From the NCBI GenBank assembly GCA_905250025.1, contig CAJNOJ010000005.1, forward strand, positions 512,999 to 576,998: a stretch of 64,000 nt of DNA. Direction: 5' to 3'. The notes beneath the pieces were generated by a model. It was not told the DNA's origin and searched no databases. It saw only the letters and a program-made list of their open reading frames with translations. Both the position numbers and the translations under genes were made by a program. This document shows, piece by piece, positions 1-13,777 of the stretch (positions are counted from its first letter, which is position 1; each line of letters begins with the position of its first letter). The DNA is from Adineta ricciae. Lineage: Eukaryota > Rotifera > Eurotatoria > Adinetida > Adinetidae.

Positions 1-2
1 AA

Positions 3-1235
<1,233 letters not shown>

Positions 1236-4200
1236 TGTCAAATGTGTTTTTATTAATTGTCTTGTTTTGTCCAAAGTCAATCGAGCATTAGGACGAGATA
1301 GAGAAAAGAATGGATTATCGACTGTCGGTATCACTTGTCGTATGTGTTTCGATATTTCTTTGTGTTATTTCTTTCTCTCTCTCTATTTCTCTTCGCTGCT
1401 TTTTAACGCAATGTACCGTTAAGTGTTGAGAGAGGTAGTGAATATATATATATTTTTCTCTCTCTCTCTCACTCATTTCTTCTCTTTTTTTCGGGCTCGC
1501 GCGCGCGCAGGTTGGATGTATATCATTTTCTCGGTGGTGGGTAGAGTGTCTCTATGTCTTGATGTTGTTCTTTCTCGCTTCTCTCTTTCTCTCATTTTTT
1601 TTCTCCTCTTTCTCATTCTCGTTCGTCGTCGAATTGAGTTTCAGTATCATTTTCTTTTTATCATACTGTTTTCTTTTCTCTTCTCCACATTTGCGTTTGC
1701 TTTATAATAGCTGTAAGACAGCCATCGCCTAATAAACGCGTACACGAGACGCCAACGATTCTTTCGTTCGTTCCGTCTCTCGGTTGCTATTGGTGCTCGA
1801 TTACCAATTTCTCTCTTTTTCTTTACACTCAAACCTTACTACTATTACTAACAGTCTGGATCAGAACAGAAAAGATTAATTAAGGTACGAATCAATACTT
1901 TTCTCTTCTCTTTTCTTTTCTTTTCTCTCAGCCTCTCTCTATTTCTCTTCCACTCAACGTCATCATTCTTGTCGTCGAACGGAATGGATAATTAGAATGG
2001 TCATGATTGGTGGCACGATAAGACGAACGACTCAACCAATCAGAAATAAATTGAGGAGGGTAAAGAAAAGAAAGAAATGCATACGATGGAAAAAAAGATG
2101 GAATATGAGAAGCAACAGATCTCTTCTTCCTTCTATATGATAATCGACATGTGAATGAAAAGCAACAGATTATATTGGAGAGATGATGACAAAGAAACAT
2201 AAGCAAAGTATCACAACTTCTACTAACAAAATTTCTATATAATAATAATAATAATAATATACAGAATCGTGCGTGAAGGCTGAATGAACGGATCAAGCTG
2301 ACTAAGAAGAGCTCTCTTCCAAATTAGTCCCATTAACCAGGCATCACAGCAAGTTGCCTTCGCACCTCGCTAGATATTCACATCTTTTGCCGAGTTTAAC
2401 TTTGACACTTGCCAGTGTACATCATCTTCTCCGTTTTGATAATCATGTTATTCATTAGATAAATTCCCTACTCTCTATTTGATTGAATCAATACTATTTT
2501 AGTCGACTAAATGACAACTTACTCGTTAAATATTTCATAAAACTATCAAGCGGCACCTCTGTTGTCTTGTTAGCGAACAAAAAATCTCGTCTAGCAAACA
2601 AATCGAGTCGTGTGTTTGTTTCGTCAATATACATATTGAACCGTCATCAAATCTACATTATGCGAGTAAATTATGAATTAAGACAATTAGTTGTAGCAGA
2701 CATCAAGAAGGAGAGAAGAAAAAGACGGAGAAGGAGAACAACGGACAATGTCATCTGTCAAGTAAACATTCAAGCTTTGCTCTTTTAGTTTTGAATATTC
2801 TCAACAGGTAAAAGTGACATTCCAGATTTGAATAGCAGAATAAGTGAGTATAGGAAAGGTTTCTTTCGTCCAAACAATAAAAGAAGTAGGCAAAAAGAAT
2901 AAAATATGAAAAAAAAAGAAAGACAGAAGTATCGAATAGCCTTTTGATTTTTCTTGTCTGCAGTTTAAAGAATTCACCTCACTGGTAGTAATTCGTCAAA
3001 GTATAGTCAAACAAACGCGTTTCTTTCTCATACACAAGATACTATCTACTTCTTAGGAAGAAATCTGTCATATGTACATGACATTAACAAAAAACCTTTA
3101 TTTCTCTTTTATTTTTCAAGTCAAGTGTGTCTCATACTTAAATATATTGATGCAAATTATTAGTGTATGTCTATATTCATCTATGCACTAATTACATACA
3201 CACATCTACTGACGTTTACACTAGAAGTGCGTGTATGTTATCTGTCGACAATCACCTTTCTCTTCTTTCGTCTCATAGGCTATAATTTACGACGTTTATA
3301 TACGTCGATTGGCCACGTTGTACAGCCGAACAATTGAAGTTTGATTCGTGTAGCAAATTACCTATACTTCTCCCTATTTCTTTCGTCAATCAATCGAGAT
3401 AGTGTAAAAAAAGAAGAAAAATCAACCGTGTATGACACAAGTACACCCGAATATCGTATGCCTATATAGAGAAACGAAAACGTTCAATGTCAATTTGTAT
3501 ACGATGATTTATTCGATTGATTTCAACAATGCGTGTTGGCAAATCTATTGAATAACGACATTCAACGAATACACAAATGGAATAATATCCGATTAGAGAA
3601 GCTTGTCAAGTGACCCTTTCATATACATATACATGCATGTCAAGCAGAAAAAGGCGGGACAGTCGTTTGCATTCAATTTACTTAGAAGAACATGTAAAAC
3701 GCTGATGAAAACAGATAAATCGAATGAATACGTAATTGAAGTAAAGCATCAAGAGAAGAGAAAGAATTTGAGAGATTTTCAAGGCTAAACAGTGAACAAT
3801 GAAGCAATCAGACTAGGTGATTGAAAATAGAATGAATAAATGAACTTATGAAAAAAAAAATGTTGATTTTTACTGTACTCATCACGTTTAAAAATATACA
3901 ATATTATACACAAGCACTTCACTATGTTAAAAGAAGAGAAAAGCTGTTTGAAATAATAACAAATGTGAGACACAAACGCACGGCATGAGAGATTGATTAG
4001 AATAACTATGAAAGCATCCATTTGGATATTTCTAGTGTATGTACGTATGTAGAACAATCAATGCCATTCATTCCGTTCCGGCTATGGTACTTGTGGTACA
4101 TCGGTAAACTGACGTCTAACAGAATCAGAAATCTAATTGATGATGACACAAAATGCTGGATACACAGTTCTGCGTATCTTTCAGCTTGTTTTGATCTTGT

Positions 4201-4469
4201 AGTAAGTACGTAGGATGGTATACTTTTGAATTATTCATTTGAAGAATAAAACAAGTTATAGTGTGGATGAGTAATATGAATATACGTCAGATTCATTTGT
4301 ACGCTGATGAACGTTTTATGAGAAAAGGTGCAACAAATTAATGAAACCTTCTAACGAAAAGAATTGGATTGTTGACCTTGATTTCTATACTCGACTAATG
4401 TTTATTTTTCTTTTTAATAAATAGATTTCGAAAAAAAAACGAACAAATGTTCATTATAGTTCAAGAATT
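1236..4469. other. Non-coding stretch with low-complexity CT/GA tracts
   Basis: No convincing exon was seen in these 3.2 kb. From about 1368 to 1700 it is a strongly strand-biased pyrimidine tract (CT-rich on plus, GA-rich on minus) with a short alternating CG run near 1498-1507. Another CT tract lies at 1900-1950 and an AAT microsatellite at 2240-2262. It lies upstream of SIX3/6 and downstream of the GH3 gene, so it may hold SIX3/6 regulatory DNA; no specific site is recognisable. Confidence 0.5.
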
Positions 4470-7253
4470 CTATTTGAGCCACTTCACTCGTATGGATTGG
4501 GTATTGACGGAATCAGGGCCAATATGAATGATGAAATCTCCTTCTTCCCATACATAGTCAAGATTGGTATTGTAGAATTTCAAATCGTTTGTTGTTACCA
4601 CAAATGTTACTTCGTCAGTTTGTTGGGCACGAAGATAAATCTTCTTGAAATTTTTCAATTCGCGCACAGCTCGGGTGACGCTGGCTGCTGGATCACTGAT
4701 ATATAATTGAACAACTTCTTCGCCACCATAAGCACCTCGATTACTAATTGGTACACGAACAGTTAAACGATCTGAATCACCTCGAAGTTCAGATTTATCA
4801 CCGGATATTGTACCGAACTCAAATGTGGTATAGCTAAAACCATGACCAAATGGATACAGGGGATCATTAGGAATATCTAAATAACGACTCTGAACGAAAT
4901 CAAATTGAGTAATCAGTCAGCTTATAAAATTTCATTTTACTTTGTATTTATCAGTAAATTGAGTAGCATTGAACGGACGGCCGGTCTGCTTGTGGTTGTA
5001 GTATAAAGGAATTTGTCCCACATGACGTGGAAATGTTGTAGTTAGTTTACCAGCTGGATTGTAAAGGCCGAACAGTACCTCAGCAATAGCATTACCAGCT
5101 TCAGTACCAGCAAACCATGTTTCCAAAATAGCTGCTGCATGTTCATGTTCCCATGTTAATGTCATTGGTCGACCGTTCATTAACACGATGACAACTGGTT
5201 TACCAGTATTGAATAATGCTTGAAGTAAACGTTTCTGACATTCTGGCAGTCCAATATCGACCCGACTAGCTGCTTCACCTGTCATTCCTTGCGATTCACC
5301 GACAACAGCAACAACAACATCTGATTTGCTCGCTATTCCTACTGCTTCATCTATCATTTGTTGAGCCGATTGTGTATCTATAACGATTTCACCACCGTGT
5401 GCATTCAGTTGCTGAAGCATATATGTATCTTCAATAAGGTTTGAACCTTTGGCAAATAAAACTTGATTTTTATTTCCGACAAGATTAATTATTCCTTCAC
5501 GTACACTAACACTTTGATTCCAGTTACCGGCTGCACTCCAACTACCGAGTAAATTTCGACGATCATCCGCTAATGGACCTATGAGAGCGATGGTTGAATT
5601 CGATCTTGCTAATGGCAAGGTTTTTCGGTCAGTTTTGAGCAGAACAAATGACCGTCGAGCAAAATCTCTTGCTGCCAAACGATTTTCATTAGTAAATATA
5701 TCCGTTCCAGGACGTGAGTCATCACAATAACGATATGGATCATCGAATAAGCCTAGTTTATATTTTGCTTCGAGGATTCGACGGCATGCTTGATTGATCG
5801 TTTGTTCAGTTACTTTTCCCTCCTGTACAGATTTTAGTAATGTAGTCAGAAAGCCTTCACCCACCATGTCCATGTCGACGCCTGCGTTCAATGCACGTGC
5901 ACTAACTTCTTGTAAATTACCTACACCATGTTCGATCATTTCATTGATAGCTGTATAATCTGTAACAACAAATCCATTGAACTTCCATTGGTCACGTAAC
6001 AAATCTTGTAATAGCCATCGATTTCCTGATGCTGGAATACTGTCAATTTCATTAAACGATGTCATAACACTACCGGCACCTGCTTCGACGGCTGCATGAT
6101 AGGGCGGTAGAAAATAATTATACATAGTAATACGACTCATATCAACGGTATTATAATCGCGTCCTGCCTCTGCTCCGCCGTATAAAGCAAAATGTTTCAG
6201 ACATGCGATTACTGTATTTGAGCTAGACAGATCTGATCCTTGATAGCCACGTACCATAGCTGCAGCTATTTGGCTACCTAGCCAAGGATCTTCGCCAGCA
6301 CCTTCGGAGATTCGGCCCCAGCGTGCATCACGTGCTATATCCACCATCGGTGAAAACACCCAATTTAATCCATCTGCTGTCGCTTCTTGAGCGGCAATAC
6401 GAGCACTTGTTTCGATGACTGCCATATCCCATGTGGTGCTCATACCCAGCGAAATAGGAAAGATAGTTCGGTGGCCATGAATAACATCATAACCGAAAAT
6501 AAGAGGAATTTTCAAGCGTGTATGATTCATAGCTAGTTCCTGTAATGGACGCACGCCTTTTGGCGTAAATGTATTGAACACGCCACCAATACGACCTTGA
6601 CGAATGTTTTCATCGACATTCTCACTCACAATTGGGCCAGTAACATCAAAACCAACCGTAACCAGATTTAGTTGTCCAATCTTTTCTTCGATGGTCATTT
6701 GCGACATGAGAGTATCAACAATTGAATTCATTCGTTGTGTTTGCTGATCTTGTTGTTGTTCCATTTGTGCTTCACTGCGCACCATTGCTAGTTTCAATTG
6801 AAGAAAAATAGTTTTTCGTTTTCTTTGCGATGACAGTGATATGGGAACTCTTTTTAAAACTGTTTCATAACCAGGTGATGTTACACGTATGTAAAGTTGC
6901 CCGGTGAATGGTGTTACAATTACAGTTGAGAGGTTGTAGAAGCCACGCGAATTTGGATGGTGAAGCTCGCGACAAATGGGATGAAAGCCGGATTGTCCGT
7001 GAATTATTTCAATGTCAGCTTGTGATATACCTCGCTTGCAACGGGCTGTGTAATCTACTAGACGACCCGATATGATAATCTGTCGAGTGTTTCTGCTTGG
7101 AAAACGAGTTTCACTACAGAACTGTCGAGATTGAAGGAACGTTTTCGTTGTCAATTGAACATCAGCATCGTTTGATGTTAATTCACATTCATCTGTGCGT
7201 ACTTGAATGATACTGAATTGGACGAATATACAGAAGAAGATGAATAGATTCAT
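4470..7253 (-). CDS. Secreted GH3 beta-glucosidase, bacterial BglX type, with an extra N-terminal beta-sandwich domain
   Basis: Predicted to hydrolyse terminal beta-linked glucose or xylose from oligosaccharides outside the cell or in the gut. Two exons, 4941-7253 and 4470-4889, joined across a 51-nt intron (GTAAAATG..TTCAG), give 910 aa. I start at the ATG at 7253, which opens a hydrophobic signal peptide (MNLFIFFCIFVQFSII). GH3 landmarks: EEKIGQLN near 190, KHFALYGG near 352, GRDYN near 364, nucleophile Asp in GFVVTDYTA at about residue 432, the alpha/beta sandwich with TGEAASR (candidate acid/base Glu near 660) and a C-terminal fibronectin-III-like domain. Full-length for BglX-like enzymes. 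Residues of about 55-150 form an extra domain (SGRLVDY..IEIIHGQ..GFYNLS..LYIRVTSPGYE) resembling the core of intradiol-dioxygenase-like or transthyretin-like folds. Bacterial-type GH3 is rare in animals, so horizontal transfer is likely; the spliceosomal intron argues against contamination. Confidence 0.93.
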
Positions 7254-8094
7254 GTTAATTATGTCTCTCACGACTTCTACAGTAGTCTTTGCAGTTTTGT
7301 TCGACTACAGATGCTTTTTATCATCATCATAAAATCCAAAAGGTCATAAAAGACGACAGAGAGAAAGAAGGTATATCATCTATTCTCAAGTACAAATCCA
7401 GTTTTCTCTTTCTTCGCGCGAGAAACTTCTTCGTTGATCTCATTGTAAATGCTTAAGGATTGATACACAGGTGTGTAGTTTTTCTTTCGAGTATGTTGTA
7501 CTGTAGTTTAATGACAGATAGGGAAAACAAAACAGAAGAAACAAACGAAAAAGTTTTGAACATGGTTAAACACAAAAGAACCAGAAATGGAAAGGGACAA
7601 ACATCAAATTAACCTAACGAACTGTTCACGTTTAATTTCGTGCACTCATTTTTGTCTGCTCTTCGACGGTTGCTAGAAATAAAGAAACAAAAACAGCGAA
7701 TGAAAATTATCTCGAACATTCAAATCACTTTACCAGCAGTGTCCTCGAACGAGACAAGATTCTGTTCGTTTTCAAGTTCATTGTCCTCGGTTTTGATTTT
7801 CAATGGATCGAGACCTTTTGATAATAGGTGAGCGTTGAGAAATCTAAACATACAAACATTATGTCAAAAGTTTTATCCATAATCCTCTTTTTCACACGGT
7901 ATATTTGTAAATATCATCAGGGATTAACTAGAACATTTCGAGAAAACTTATTGATTAAAGTTTACAAATAAGCATCTGTGCTGGTCAACTAAATACCAAA
8001 TCAGATCTGCTTTCGCGCAGAGGTACAAAGTATATCGCATTCAATCAAATTTTATGACATTTACTTTCTAATCACTCAAATTCAATGTGTTGAC
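7254..8094. other. Intergenic, GH3 promoter side
   Basis: About 0.84 kb between the GH3 start and the 3' end of the LRPPRC-like gene. The short plus-strand open frame at 7640-7831 has no recognisable domain. No promoter motif stands out. Confidence 0.4.
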
Positions 8095-11000
8095 TCAGAA
8101 GAGATGACAAGTGCAGAGATAACTTCTGGAATAAACACTGCATTTCTTTTCTACATACTTCTTAACTCGAATGTCAAGTTCGACTTGATGCTCTTGGATT
8201 TCTTTACATAACCAATCGACGACATCTGATTTATTAAGACGTATAGCCACACTGAAATGCAAACAAAAGCTTTCTTTCTCTTTCATAATCTAAATCGAAC
8301 ATTTTCTCTACCGAATTGCTGATGTGTACAATTGTTTTTGATCAACATCAGGTAGATTTCGTGTTAATTTTATGGCATTTATCAATGCATCAAGATTATT
8401 TGAATCTAAATATGAAATTCAATTCTTTCATTCAGTCAATATCTTCAAATTACCAGCAAAGAGTAACGAATGTAAATTGATACGATCATTTCTTGCTTTT
8501 AACCAAGGTGTTTGAAAGATCTTTTCTGCTTGTTTGATTTTACCACTCTGAATCAGACTAAAGCCAAGATCATGTAGGACATTTCGCGGTCCGTGTTGTA
8601 ACGTTGCAATATCGACAACATCTTGTAAACGATTCAATTCATCTTTTGAGATAAACAACTAGAAGAAACGAAAGTCATTCTAAATTTGAAAGTTTTGTTT
8701 TGTACATCAATACTTCGAAAAGATGAAGATAAGGAACGCTGCTATTTTCTCTCATAGCATCGGAATAGTATTGTACGACATCCTGTGCGCTGGTTTTTTC
8801 CAAAAGAATGTCGAAGAACAAATTCCAAAACTTGCGTACAGATTCATTGATGCGAAAATTGAGGAATAGATTACCAATGGACATAAGGCCATCACTTGTC
8901 AATACAGAGAAATTTAATTTGAGAAATTCCATTAGATAATGATATGTTTCATCATTCAAATTCGAATTGATTCTATCCGAGATAATTTTTATGGCACTGT
9001 CTTGATCTCCATTGACGAGCGCCATGTTTGCTAAACGAAATGTTAATTCACATGGTAAGTTAGCAAGACCGTATGATTTGTCATAGAGTTCACAGAGATA
9101 TTTCAAATCATTTTCATGGTTTGCTTTTGATGAATCAGTCTTGTCTCCCATTTTGACTGTGACAAGATTGAACAATCGATGAAAGATCGCGGAATCAATC
9201 TAAACGAACAGTTTTTATTTGGAAATATGCTTTTTATCAAAGATCTTCTCTGAACCTTTTGTCGACTTGAAACTATTTCATGTAGAATTGCAAATGCTTG
9301 TTGGATCGATTTCTTTTTTATATAAAGACTCAATAGGCGTTCTTGTAAATCGAATGGATATCTTCCATCTTGTTTTGAATCCTGGTAAATTTGTTCTAAA
9401 GTCGTCAGATTCGCTTTCGACCAATCCAAGTTCGATAATTTCTCTTTCCACGACAATTCACCGGGTTTATAACGCGCTAATTTCTCCACTGTGTCACGCG
9501 GTAAGACATAACCAGTTAAAAGATCGATTTCATTCATCGAGCCACCTAATTTGATATTCTCTTGAATACAGCGGTCCGCTAGCCGATTAGTCAAGTCTCT
9601 TTGATGTTGTTGTGCTGAGATACGAAGTAGATTCAAGTAAAATTCATGTTTCAACGTCGGAATCTCAGTTGACAAGTCTTTGGATATCGAATCGATGAGT
9701 TTATACACTGCTTCAGATTGATCGGCATCTGTTTTATTTGAACTACAATTTTACAAGAGAAACGTATAGAAGAAAGCTTCGAACAACTGAATACGTACCC
9801 GGCCATTACTGAAAACAAATATCGCGAAAATTCCTCTTGGCGTCGATGCATGTTTAAACGAAAGTAAGGTGCAATCTGTTGCGTAATATTCAACGGAAGA
9901 GTCTTTTGTCGAATATCCATCAGTAACAATCGACACACACGGTCAAGAATCGATTGTAAACTATTTTGTGCTAACATTTCTAGCAATGGAGTGAAATTGT
10001 TTTGATAATACTGATGAAATGATTGTTGAAGCAAGCGTGAATATGTCAATGATTCGAGTGGTATAGCTAAACGATCGAGTAAACGATATAGACGTAAACG
10101 CTCATCTTCCGTCCAGTTTTGACATGTATTCGGCGAATAAGACTTTAAAAGTAATGGATAGAAATAGTTTGTACGCATCGGGTGGCGTAATTCTTGGCCC
10201 CGTTCAAGATAGCTAAGTGGTAAACGATGATCTTCAATCGACGATGTGTATAAAACGCGCAGAATACCATCGAGTGGAACAAGGTTCTTTTGCATCATTA
10301 AATCAAGATAGGTATCAATCAAATGAGACTCATTATTCTCAAATAGTTGTCTAAACAAAGTGCGATGAAGTTTTCCCCTAACATCTCATTTACAATTCCT
10401 ACCTGAAGAACAACGTCCAATGTCGTCCGTGAATACCTTGATAAGGTGATTCAACGTTGTCGGGTATGTCCAATTCGGTTTGTATTTGTAATAATTCAAT
10501 AGCTGATTCATGCCATCCATTCGTAACGCATTGTACCGCTAAGTTAAACAGATTGTTCGGCATGCGTCCATGATCGAGTTCTTTTAATGTATTCAATAAT
10601 AAATCAAAGATTGGCCGTTCTTTATAGGAAATACATTGTTCGAGTAAAATAACAACAAAGTGTGCGTCAATATAAGCTGTTGATGATGTTGATTGACGCT
10701 GTTGAGATTCCATTTGACCGAAATAGTATTCAAATTGCTCTAATTTATGTTCACTAATTAGAGCAGTTAAAATTTCTTTGTAGGTCGATATCGTTGGTTG
10801 TAAGCCACGCTCTTTCATGATTTGGATGATATCATTCGCACCTTTGTCATTACCAAGTTTTAATTGACACACAGCCAGCGCTGCAAAAATATCTTCGTCA
10901 ATACTGACATTGCGTTCTTTGAGCATTTTTAAAAACTTTTGCGCACGATCAGTATTTCCTTCCCGGCAGTATCTATTGATGATTTCGAACGATTAGAAAC

Positions 11001-11656
11001 GTAAAGAATCTCGAGTATCGGTTTGAGAACTTACTGAGTTAAAAGTAAACTGTAAAGGCGTGGTGATGCTTGAATTTGTTCGCTGTCGATTAATTTCAAA
11101 TAGTAATCAGCATCGAAAATGAATCCGTTTTCGTTTAAACCACTTAAATAGGTTTCATAATGACGTGTAGTTAATCGAATCTTTTTTTCAGACAATGCTT
11201 TCCATGCCTTGAAAAAAAAGAATCGAATAGAATCAATCAAAGTCAAGGGTTTTCTCGCGTACTTCTTCCAACAACTCCACACGTTTTTCTGGTGTGACAT
11301 GATGAACCCCGCGAGCCGCTGCTGTTAAGATTAATAAACTGAGTCTTTCTGATATCGTGTTATTTATATTCTTAATTGCGTTCGTAACAAGGTCACTTGA
11401 AACAAATCGTTTACGGTTGTATTCTGTTGTTAAGGCAAGAAAGACATCTCCCGGATTTGAACGATTATCTACTTTTGAACTGAAAATAAACAAATGAGAT
11501 TGGAAACCAGAAGCAATATCTGTTTTACGTTGAATCAGGAAAACGATTTCCTACAACTTGACTTGTCGATGACTGGAAACGGATGAGACGCGTGTATGAG
11601 TTCGGTACAACGAAATTCCGAACGATTTGTTTCAATACACTACAACGAGTATACAT
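8095..11656 (-). CDS. LRPPRC: LRPPRC-like mitochondrial pentatricopeptide repeat protein
   Basis: Family role: binds mitochondrial mRNAs with SLIRP and keeps them stable and translatable. Ten exons: 11529-11656, 11263-11479, 11035-11207, 10403-10972, 9799-10377, 9256-9742, 8714-9199, 8454-8658, 8312-8405, 8095-8251; all introns are short GT..AG and the sum (3096 nt) gives 1031 aa in one frame. The start at 11656 opens an Arg/Ser-rich amphipathic leader (MYTRCSVLKQIVRNFVV) typical of mitochondrial import. PPR helical repeats are visible, e.g. KGANDIIQIMKERGLQPTIS and the following LEQFEYYFGQME, and the C-terminal IFQTPWLKAR resembles the vertebrate IIETPGIRAR segment. It is shorter than human LRPPRC (about 1390 aa), mainly at the C-terminus. 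Exon 1 uses the donor at 11528, chosen because it alone keeps phase. Confidence 0.85.
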
Positions 11657-12650
11657 TGTTCTTTAATCTGAAAAGATTCCGTTCAAATTAATCAATTCGA
11701 GAACCTGAATATGTACGAAATAAATGAAACTTTAGTCTCTGATATAACAGAAGGTAAAGTCTGGCATGCAATCGAAATCAATCTCTTCCGACCCTTTTTC
11801 TCTCAATAGATGTTGCTAGTAGATGAAGAGAATCATGATATTTCAACTACTAGCAAACAGCGTATGAGAATCCTTGCTGTAATAATGAACTGGTGTGATA
11901 ATCATACCTGAAATATGTTCGAGATGAACTTCTAACCGATTATAATGGTTGATTGACAAGAATAGAAATTGAAATTTTATGGCTCATTAAGAAGAGCGAG
12001 TTCATCCTTTGATCAAATTGAACCGTTCATGTGAATAGAGATACAATTGAAAGTTAATCGCTAGATAAGTAGGTCTTCACTAGCGTGCGTTTTCTAGATG
12101 AAGATGAGTAGTACCGTTAGGTCACATCTGTTTCAATATATTCTTTACAATGAAAGAGAAAAAAACGTTCTCAGAATATTATTCTCTCTTTTCATTTACA
12201 CATACACATCTGTTTCACTACAACACTGATTCACTTAAGTATACAATTGGTATATTTTGAGATGCTGAATCAATGCACTTCTCACGATAATATGCACATT
12301 TGTGTTGTTGAAGCTTCTTCTCTTTTATCTCCTTCTCATTCAATACTTCTGACAAACTAATTAAGAGTCATTGTCCGCGTTCTCGTTCTTTCTCTTTCTC
12401 ATCGTTTTTCTTCATCAGTCAAAGATTGGCGAAATCAGAAATGTCTGACATACTAAAGCAAATATCTGTTAACATGCATACGAACATAGTATTGGAATTT
12501 GTTCTTATTTCTTTGAATTAAATATGTATAATATAGTGAGAATAATAGACACTGAGATAAAACAAACAGACTACAATTGCGTTTCTTTTTCTAAAATGTT
12601 ATTGTGAATAGATGATTTGTTTGTTCATTGAGCATTGGTTGTTTATTGTT
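11657..12650. other. Intergenic, LRPPRC-like upstream region
   Basis: About 1 kb of AT-rich DNA between the LRPPRC-like start and the LEA stop codon. I see no exon, RNA gene or repeat that I can name. It contains scattered TC-rich tracts. Confidence 0.4.
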
Positions 12651-13239
12651 TTATAAATTTTGTTTATGAGCTTCAGCTTTAACTTCGCTTGTTTTCTCGC
12701 TGACTTTGTCTTTAACAGCATCAACGGCGGCTTCGGCACGTGTACCAACTGATTGATTGGAATCTTTGGCAACTTCTTTATGAGCTTCACCAGTAACGGC
12801 GTGTGTTGCTTCCGAAACTTTCTCAGCAACAAAGTTGTAACTAGATAAAGAAAAATTTCCTGATTGAAAATCATTTTTTCATCTAAACCGTCTACGTACG
12901 CTTCAGTGGCTTTTTCTTTCACTGTTTCGACAAGACCTTTTCCTTCACCGTCACCACCAGCGACATAATTGTAACTGAAATACGTAATCGGATCACGTTT
13001 TGATAGCTAATCTATCAAACTAATGCTTACGCTTCAGCGGCTTTTTCTTTCACGGTTTCAACTAGACCTTTAGCTTCATGTTCAGCACCAGCCTTTTTTT
13101 CTTCTACTTTATCTTTAACAGCATCAGCAGTTTCTAAAGCAAGAAACTCCGTTGATGATGATCTCGATGTACAGAGAAATGACCTACCAGCTGCTTTGTC
13201 TTTGGCAGCATCGATGTTCTTGTTGATTGTATCAGCCAT
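12651..13239 (-). CDS. Late embryogenesis abundant (LEA group 3-like) protein
   Basis: A small, highly charged, intrinsically disordered protein of the type that protects proteins and membranes during drying; bdelloids are known to carry such genes. Four exons, 13188-13239, 13031-13133, 12900-12974 and 12651-12840, give 139 aa. The sequence is Ala/Lys/Glu-rich with repeated 11-mer-like motifs: IDAAKDKAAETADAVKDKVE, then GLVETVKEKAAEA, a second GLVETVKEKATEA, and AAVDAVKDKVSEKTSEVKAE. Exon 3 looks like a duplicate of the end of exon 2, with the same AEA-YN(Y/F)VA splice junction. There is no signal peptide and no C-terminal ER-retention motif (it ends KQNL), so it is probably cytosolic. An AATAAA lies directly after the stop (12642-12647, minus strand). 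Confidence 0.87.
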
Positions 13240-13777
13240 TTGAAAAATTTACTTGTTGAAGAAATACAGTAGAGTAGAACGAGAAAAACGTGTATCTTTG
13301 GCGCGAGAAGGCAGCGAAATGAATGCAGAATAAATTGTTATGCCCTCTCATCATAGTCTAGTCACGATGAGCCGAGAAAGAAATAGACATAGAGCTAAGA
13401 AAAATGGAGGGAGGACGACGCAGAGTATCTATGGCCAGCGTTAAAGTAAGACGAAGGAAAGAAACGAGGGAGCGGGCGGTCAAATTGGTCCGGTCGGCTG
13501 AATCGTTCACTACTGATAAAGACTATGTGGTCTGTCTGCTGTTAGTGTCAGTCATTAGTGAAAAGGGAATAAAGAACATCTCATCAAAGAAGGCATGACT
13601 TGCACTCCGCGTGCAGAAATAGCGATAAATATCTAAATAGTTCAACATATGCCAGTCTATATGTAGAAACAATATGGAGGTTTCTTGAAAATGAGCTTAT
13701 TGTATTCTCAATTCACAATTCATATTAGCCATGTATTATAATTAGGAAAAAAGTCGAAGAGTATTTGTCGATGAAGT
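13240..13777. other. Intergenic, LEA promoter region
   Basis: About 540 nt between the LEA start and the mannosidase 3' end. The 64-codon plus-strand frame at 13404-13598 is Arg-rich without a recognisable domain and I do not call it. No heat-shock or stress element could be identified by eye. Confidence 0.4.

Noticed and set aside
4470-7253. Possibility that the GH3 gene is bacterial contamination
   Set aside because: It contains a 51-nt GT..AG intron with a matching frame, has animal genes on both sides in continuous sequence, and shares the base composition of its neighbours.
13404-13598. 64-codon Arg-rich plus frame upstream of the LEA gene
   Set aside because: No domain, no homologous feel, and it lies in a probable promoter; length is within chance for this composition.
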